Shown in pieces: positions 59,085 to 63,410 of a stretch of 63,410 nt of DNA. The stretch is taken from the NCBI GenBank assembly GCA_903884115.1, contig CAISDH010000031.1, forward strand, positions 1 to 63,410. Reading direction: 5' to 3'. The position numbers and the translations under genes are program-made. How positions within the stretch are numbered: the stretch's first letter is position 1; each line of letters starts with the position of its first letter. Under the pieces are notes generated by a model. That model did not search any database. It saw nothing but the letters and a program-made list of their open reading frames with translations, and was not told the DNA's origin. Origin of the DNA: an uncultured Microcaldota archaeon. GTDB lineage: Archaea; Micrarchaeota; Micrarchaeia; Micrarchaeales; Micrarchaeaceae.

Positions 59085-60914
59085 CTATATTAGCAGTATC
59101 GCCCATGCCGCGACTATGAAGCCCATGGCAAGCAGCAATGGCACGAAGATGCGCAGGAGTGCGAAGAGAGAATTCGCAGCGTCGGTGAGCTTCTGCAGCG
59201 TGTTCGGGCCCCACACCGTGAACTTCTTCATGACGTGCGCGCCGTGATGCACGCTGACAGGCTCCACGCTCGATATCGCGCGCTCCACCGCGTCGTCAAT
59301 CAGTGCCTCAAGATTCCTGTACTTGGTGATCTTTCCAAGCTCGTTGTCCTCCCTCAGGCTGAACGAGTTCACGAAATGCGTGTCTGTTGTGAGCACCTCT
59401 GCCTTGATGTTGTACTTCTCCTTTATGTGCCGCAGCATCAATGTCCTCAGGCTGGGCAGCATGTTGTTGGCGTTGAACTGCAGAATGGCGTACCTGAAGC
59501 TGTTGAACGCGAATACCGCGACGTTCAGGTTTCCCCCTGCCACATCAAGGGGCCTGCCGAGCCTGTCGTACAGCTCTACGCTCGCGAATCCCGCGCGCAG
59601 CTCCTTGCTGCTGTGCTCTGCGCCGTCGATGAGCTTTATCGCGCTTGAAAAGTCCTTCTCTATCCTTGACCTGGGGCAGACGCCTGCCAGCTCCTCCTTC
59701 GGAGCTCCTTCATAGCGGGAGTTGTGCGCGTCGATGAGCACGGTGGTGCCGAACTTCGTCTCGAGCATCTCTCGAAACAGGTGTGCCGACTCCGTTGACA
59801 CGTCCTCGGTGACCCGTGGCGCCCTTGTCAGCGTGACGAGGTTGACCCCGCCCAGGCACAACCTGGCGACGGTTGCGCCGTTGTGGCTGCATGCAGAGTA
59901 GCTTGTCCTGCCGCTGCAAAGCCCCGCGCGCTCCACGCCGCTGTCAAGCGCCTGCTTGAGCTGCGCAAACTGACTCACCGATACGGGGTTGCTGTCTATG
60001 TCAACGGCGCTGTGCATGATGAACGAGGGAACTTTGTACTTCTGCACCGCATATTTTTCCAGCGTGCAGGGGAAGTTGCTGCCACCAAGCGTGCCCGCGG
60101 GCCCGTAGTGCACTTCAGGTATGAAGAATATCGCCTTAGGCGCGCCGCCGCTGTCCTTCACCACGATGGTCTGGGTTGTTATGTCTGAAGGCGTGCCGAA
60201 GCTGGCGCCGAACGGGTTTGACACGTTTATGCCGAAGAGCCAGTTCTGCAGCATCTGCGAGACCGCGTCGATGCTGCGCATGCCGGTGCTTCTCTTGACG
60301 GGCCTTTCGAGCACGAACGTTATCATATAGCTCACGACAAGGAACACTGCTATGCCTGCGTAGAGCTTGAGGAGCAGCACGCTGAGCGGCGTGTTGAACG
60401 CAAGCACAAACTGGCTGTACGGTATGTAGAGCAGCATGTCCAGGGTCGGCTGCACCAGCGCGAGCAGCACCGCCTTCCTGTGCTGGCCCAGCAGCAGCTT
60501 GTCCACAAAGAACCACCATATGAATATGCTCGCGTTGCCCACGAGTATTACCACGCTTGCGGCGGTGTGCGACCTGAGCACCGCATACGATGCGCTGCCT
60601 ATGATGATGAAAAGCCCGTAGGTAATCGCGCCTACTATCGTCACGAAGAAGATGTACTTGGCTTTGATGTAGCGGCGCAGCGACTTTACAAGTATTATTG
60701 TGAGCAGCGCAGGCAGCGCGATTATCAGTATGCCTGTCAGCGCGCCGTTCGCAAGCAACAAGTATGTGTTTGCGTGCCCGCTGTTTATCAGGAACACTGC
60801 GCTTATGCCCATCAGCATGCTTATTATGAGCAGCGCCGCAAGCTGCACTTGCGTTTTTGGGAGGCTCTTGGTGAACGGATTCAGCTCTGGCAGGTTATCT
60901 ATGCGATTTGCCAT
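59085..60914 (-). CDS. DUF2070 membrane protein
   Basis: This 609-aa archaeal-specific protein (PF09843) has about six N-terminal helices (residues about 25-210), a large soluble domain, and a C-terminal helix. Motifs include FIPEVHYGPAGTLGGSNFPC, VLIDAHNSRYEG and VEPVSVHHGAHVMKKFTVWG. It resembles a metal-dependent hydrolase-like domain, and a function in lipid or polyprenol metabolism is suggested only by its neighbours. Conserved across Archaea with unknown role. Confidence 0.85.
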   Translation of the reverse strand: MANRIDNLPELNPFTKSLPKTQVQLAALLIISMLMGISAVFLINSGHANTYLLLANGALTGILIIALPALLTIILVKSLRRYIKAKYIFFVTIVGAITYGLFIIIGSASYAVLRSHTAASVVILVGNASIFIWWFFVDKLLLGQHRKAVLLALVQPTLDMLLYIPYSQFVLAFNTPLSVLLLKLYAGIAVFLVVSYMITFVLERPVKRSTGMRSIDAVSQMLQNWLFGINVSNPFGASFGTPSDITTQTIVVKDSGGAPKAIFFIPEVHYGPAGTLGGSNFPCTLEKYAVQKYKVPSFIMHSAVDIDSNPVSVSQFAQLKQALDSGVERAGLCSGRTSYSACSHNGATVARLCLGGVNLVTLTRAPRVTEDVSTESAHLFREMLETKFGTTVLIDAHNSRYEGAPKEELAGVCPRSRIEKDFSSAIKLIDGAEHSSKELRAGFASVELYDRLGRPLDVAGGNLNVAVFAFNSFRYAILQFNANNMLPSLRTLMLRHIKEKYNIKAEVLTTDTHFVNSFSLREDNELGKITKYRNLEALIDDAVERAISSVEPVSVHHGAHVMKKFTVWGPNTLQKLTDAANSLFALLRIFVPLLLAMGFIVAAWAILLI

Positions 60915-60967
60915 CGAAACACTATGTCTCCTATGTTGTAAAACTCACGTCTTCAGACGGAAGGATA

Positions 60968-61684
60968 TCACTTGCCGAATCTCCTTTCCCTTTGTGCAAA
61001 AGTTCGCAAAGCCTTCTCCAGGTCGCGCTTCTCGAAATCAGGCCAGTACTTCTTAGCGAAGTACAGCTCAGAATAATCGGACTGCCATGGCAGGAATCCC
61101 GACAGGCGCTGCTCTCCGCTTGTCCTTATTATGAGGTCAACATCAGGCACTGACGCGGTCCGTATGTGCTTCGAGATGAACTCCTCATCCACTCCCTTCG
61201 CGCCCGCTTTGCTCATGCCCCTGAACGCGTACATGAGGTCTTCCTTGCCTCCGTATCCTACCAGTATGTTTATCGTAAATTCCTCGTAAGCGCGCGTTAC
61301 CTTCTCCAGATGGCGCAGCGCTTCTTTCAGCTTCTTCGGAAGTATCTGCAGGTTTCCGATGATCTTGACACGTGCCTTGTTTTTGGCAAGCTCCGCCAGT
61401 ATTTTCGGATCCCTTGCGCTCTTTATGTACAGCTGGTACAGTGCGCCCAGCTCCAGCCTGCTCCTCTTCTTCACGTTCTCGGTTGACAGCGCCCAGACGG
61501 TGATCGTCTTTACGCCGAAGCTCTTGGCCCACATGCCGAAATCCATGAATTTCTTTATGCCGTAGGCGTAGCCATTATACAATGAGAAGCTGTGGCTCCT
61601 TGACCAGCGCCTGTTTCCGTCTGGTATCAATGCGAGGTGGCTGGGTACCGGATCTATGCGCTTTTCCTTGCTTGCAAGCATCAA
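60968..61684 (-). CDS. uppS: Undecaprenyl/polyprenyl diphosphate synthase (cis-prenyltransferase)
   Basis: This 238-aa enzyme has the family signatures HLALIPDGNRRWSRS (catalytic Asp), TVWALSTENVKKRS, and RTSGEQRLSGFLPWQSDYSE. It extends isoprenyl diphosphate to a long cis-polyprenol used as glycan carrier. Located 53 nt upstream of the DUF2070 gene, on the same strand. Confidence 0.95.
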   Translation of the reverse strand: MMLASKEKRIDPVPSHLALIPDGNRRWSRSHSFSLYNGYAYGIKKFMDFGMWAKSFGVKTITVWALSTENVKKRSRLELGALYQLYIKSARDPKILAELAKNKARVKIIGNLQILPKKLKEALRHLEKVTRAYEEFTINILVGYGGKEDLMYAFRGMSKAGAKGVDEEFISKHIRTASVPDVDLIIRTSGEQRLSGFLPWQSDYSELYFAKKYWPDFEKRDLEKALRTFAQRERRFGK

Positions 61685-61799
61685 ATCAAAATGGTATCGT
61701 AAGCAATACTTAAATAGCTAATTGGTCGCGGTCCCGCACCGTAGAGAAAAGCTTTAATCTGTCAGCTCCCAATATGTGTTGATTCTGCTGGTATTTCTG

Positions 61800-63035
61800 A
61801 TGTTCGACTATGAAAGTTTCTACGGGCTTGCTTCCATGGAAGAGCTGCTGGGCAACGCGACCGCAGTGCGCCAGCTGGAAAGCTTCGCGTCAGAAATCGA
61901 CAGCGGCAGGACGCGGAAGCCGCTGCTCATATACGGCCCGCCTGGCGTCGGCAAGACTGCTGCCGTGCACCTGCTTGCGGAAAAGCACCGCTGGAACGTC
62001 GTGGAGATGGGTGCGGACGACTACCGTGACGCTGCGAGCATCGAGCACAGGCTGGTCGCCGCCGCTACGTCGAGGAGCCTGTTCGGCAAGCGGAACGTCA
62101 TAATACTCGACGAGATAGACGAGCTTGCCGCAGGGTTTGACAAGGGCGCGGGCTCTGCCATCGGCACCCTGATAAAGGAGTCGCGCAATCCTGTGATTTT
62201 CATCGCAAACGACATGTGGGACCGCAGCATAACATTCCTGCGCGGCAAGGCCGATCCCGTGCGGTTCCTGAGGCTCCCTGCGGATACGATCGCAAAGCTG
62301 CTGCAGAAGGCCTGCTCGCGTGCGGATCTTCACGTTGACAGCAAGCAGATCGAGACGATATCCCTGCGCTCCAACGGCGATGCGCGGAGCGCGCTCAACG
62401 ACCTGTTCGCAATAGCCGGCTCTGTTGAAGACACCACCGATGTGCTTGGGATGCGCGACAAGAAGATCGACGTGTTTGAACTGCTTGACAAGATATTCTT
62501 CTCTAACAGCGCTTCGGCGCCGCTCAGGGCAATAATGAACACCGACCTGTCAAACGACATGCTGATCAGCTGGCTTGACGAGAACGTGCCAAGGAGGTAC
62601 TTGAAAGCAAGCGAGATGCGCAAGGCCTACGATTCGCTTTCTCTTGCCACCATGTTTTCAACACGGGCGGTGCGCTCTCAGTACTATGCATACTGGCGCT
62701 ACATGAACGCATTCATGTCAAGCGGCGTGGGGCTTGCAAAGGAAGTGTATCCAGACAGGCGCTACAGCTACGTGTTCCCGCAGAGAATAAAGACGCTGAG
62801 CGGCACAAAGGAGACCAGGAAGCAGAATGTGGCGATCGCAAAGAAGCTGCAGCGCAGGTTCCATGCAAGCGTCGCTGACATAGTCAGGGGAGAGCTCGAG
62901 ATGATCTCTGCGCAGGCCGCGCATGACATCGCCCATGAGATCGCAAAGCAAGAGGATGTCATCGAAGGTCTGATGAGCGATTACGGACTTGACGAATCCG
63001 AGGCTAAGAGCGTGCTGCAGATGCACACGTGTTAA
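61800..63035 (+). CDS. rfcL: Replication factor C large subunit
   Basis: This 411-aa AAA+ protein has Walker [10 protein letters not shown], Walker B VIILDEID, and a long C-terminal helical region (about 210-411), the RFC-L pattern that loads the PCNA sliding clamp. ATG 61800 gives MFDYESFYGLASMEELLGN; an in-frame GTG at 61776 exists. A TATA-like box GCTTTAATC lies at 61751. The C-terminal collar is longer than in RFC small subunits and has no PIP box that I can see at the very end (ends VLQMHTC). Confidence 0.93.
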   Translation: MFDYESFYGLASMEELLGNATAVRQLESFASEIDSGRTRKPLLIYGPPGVGKTAAVHLLAEKHRWNVVEMGADDYRDAASIEHRLVAAATSRSLFGKRNVIILDEIDELAAGFDKGAGSAIGTLIKESRNPVIFIANDMWDRSITFLRGKADPVRFLRLPADTIAKLLQKACSRADLHVDSKQIETISLRSNGDARSALNDLFAIAGSVEDTTDVLGMRDKKIDVFELLDKIFFSNSASAPLRAIMNTDLSNDMLISWLDENVPRRYLKASEMRKAYDSLSLATMFSTRAVRSQYYAYWRYMNAFMSSGVGLAKEVYPDRRYSYVFPQRIKTLSGTKETRKQNVAIAKKLQRRFHASVADIVRGELEMISAQAAHDIAHEIAKQEDVIEGLMSDYGLDESEAKSVLQMHTC

Positions 63036-63083
63036 AAGAGAAACTATCTTTTTAAGTAAACAGCGAAGGGTTTCGGCATATCT

Positions 63084-63341
63084 TTAATGTCCAAGATATT
63101 CATAAACATCTTCTCTGCTCTTGAAAAACAATAATATAATTTTGGCCTCCTTCTCGAAAATTTGATATATTAAACGCCTATTTTCTATTCTTATTGAGTA
63201 TACTGCATTCAGATGATGTAACTGTTTTCCAAGCTTCTCAGAATTCGACAACCTTTTTATTATTTCATTCAGCCGTACGCGATCCCTGGCGGTAAGTTTT
63301 CCTATATCTTTTTGAAACTCTTTAGTAGCTTCTACGTCCAT
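63084..63341 (-). CDS. RelE/ParE-type toxin (second pair)
   Basis: This 85-aa protein (MDVEATKEFQKDIGKLTARD ...) has the RelE-like fold, with LHHLNAVYSIRIENRRLIYQ and IILLFFKSREDVYEYL at the end. ATG 63341 lies 4 nt after the stop of the preceding partial gene on the same strand (a GTG at 63344 is adjacent). Together they form a TA-type pair. Confidence 0.85.
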   Translation of the reverse strand: MDVEATKEFQKDIGKLTARDRVRLNEIIKRLSNSEKLGKQLHHLNAVYSIRIENRRLIYQIFEKEAKIILLFFKSREDVYEYLGH

Positions 63342-63345
63342 CACA

Positions 63346-63410
63346 TCAGGCTCTGACCTTTACGGTATACTTTGCTGTTCTTTCCTTACCTGAACTGATA
63401 TTTTTGAGTA
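63346..63410 (-). CDS. C-terminal part of a probable antitoxin (partial)
   Basis: The frame coming in from the right edge reads ...LKNISSGKERTAKYTVKVRA and ends at TGA 63348-63346, directly before the toxin start. Its position and size fit the antitoxin of the pair, but only about 21 residues are visible, so the family is unknown. Confidence 0.5.
   Translation of the reverse strand, partial: LKNISSGKERTAKYTVKVRA

Overview
The window is chromosomal DNA of an archaeon. It encodes a near-complete set of archaeal information-processing signatures: aIF5B, aEF1A, aIF2-gamma, uS10, eS6, Alba, a histone-fold protein, archaeal DnaG, RFC large subunit, ATP-dependent DNA ligase, Cdc48 and DUF2070. Many genes have a TATA-like box about 25-35 nt before the start codon and almost no leader. 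Others are preceded by GGTG or GTGAT Shine-Dalgarno-like sequences. Genes are small and tightly packed, and there is no rRNA. A DPANN lineage of the Micrarchaeota type (ARMAN-like) is my best guess; this is inferred from gene style and was not confirmed by any search.

Layout. 1-2600: small membrane and secreted proteins (two BofA-like, SIMPL, Yip1). 2600-4442: an ice-binding-type DUF3494 surface protein bounded by a tRNA-His gene and a 16-bp copy of that gene's 3' end, the pattern left by tRNA-targeted integration. 4468-10665 (minus): a type IV pilus/Tad-like operon with a secretion ATPase, two platform proteins and seven pilin or pseudopilin candidates. 10666-12812: a small accessory cluster with two paralogous proteins of a family I do not recognise, a winged-helix regulator, a 58-aa protein sharing a C-terminal tail, and conspicuous palindromic promoters. 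12806-21054: DNA ligase, a large beta-helix surface protein, tRNA-Thr followed by gene debris, a frameshifted histidine phosphatase, and a repeat-rich membrane protein.

21131-33600: housekeeping and translation. Genes are a MIP18/DUF59 protein (preceded by an IS200/IS605-like end hairpin), Ndk, a GART-like formyltransferase, aIF5B, a helical-repeat protein, uS10-aEF1A, a nucleotidyltransferase, a 36-aa acidic protein, Cdc48-eS6-aIF2-gamma-CBS, and Alba. 33657-39434: HIT, HD, and a PadR-controlled ABC-2 exporter operon with a COG1361-type surface partner. 39457-49102: DnaG, a G-domain-less EF-Tu-like protein, a RelBE-type pair, MsrB, threonine synthase, cupin, hydrolase, FKBP, a TRM11-like methyltransferase and Nudix.

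49302-53037: an MgtA-type P-type ATPase in an operon with a soluble protein made of three cation-efflux C-terminal domains. 53329-61684: tRNA-Arg and an envelope-lipid and glycan set (GlcNAc-phosphotransferase-like enzyme, GT-C-like membrane protein, polyprenol kinase-like protein, DUF2070, UppS) interleaved with endonuclease IV and a tailed histone. 61800-63410: RFC large subunit and a second toxin-antitoxin pair cut by the window edge.

Functionally, three surface systems (pilus, ABC/COG1361 exporter, lipid-linked glycan assembly) sit among core translation and replication genes. The least explained parts are the 10.7-12.8 kb cluster, the tRNA-His-bounded segment, the solitary IS605-like hairpin and the metal-sensor-like triple-domain protein.
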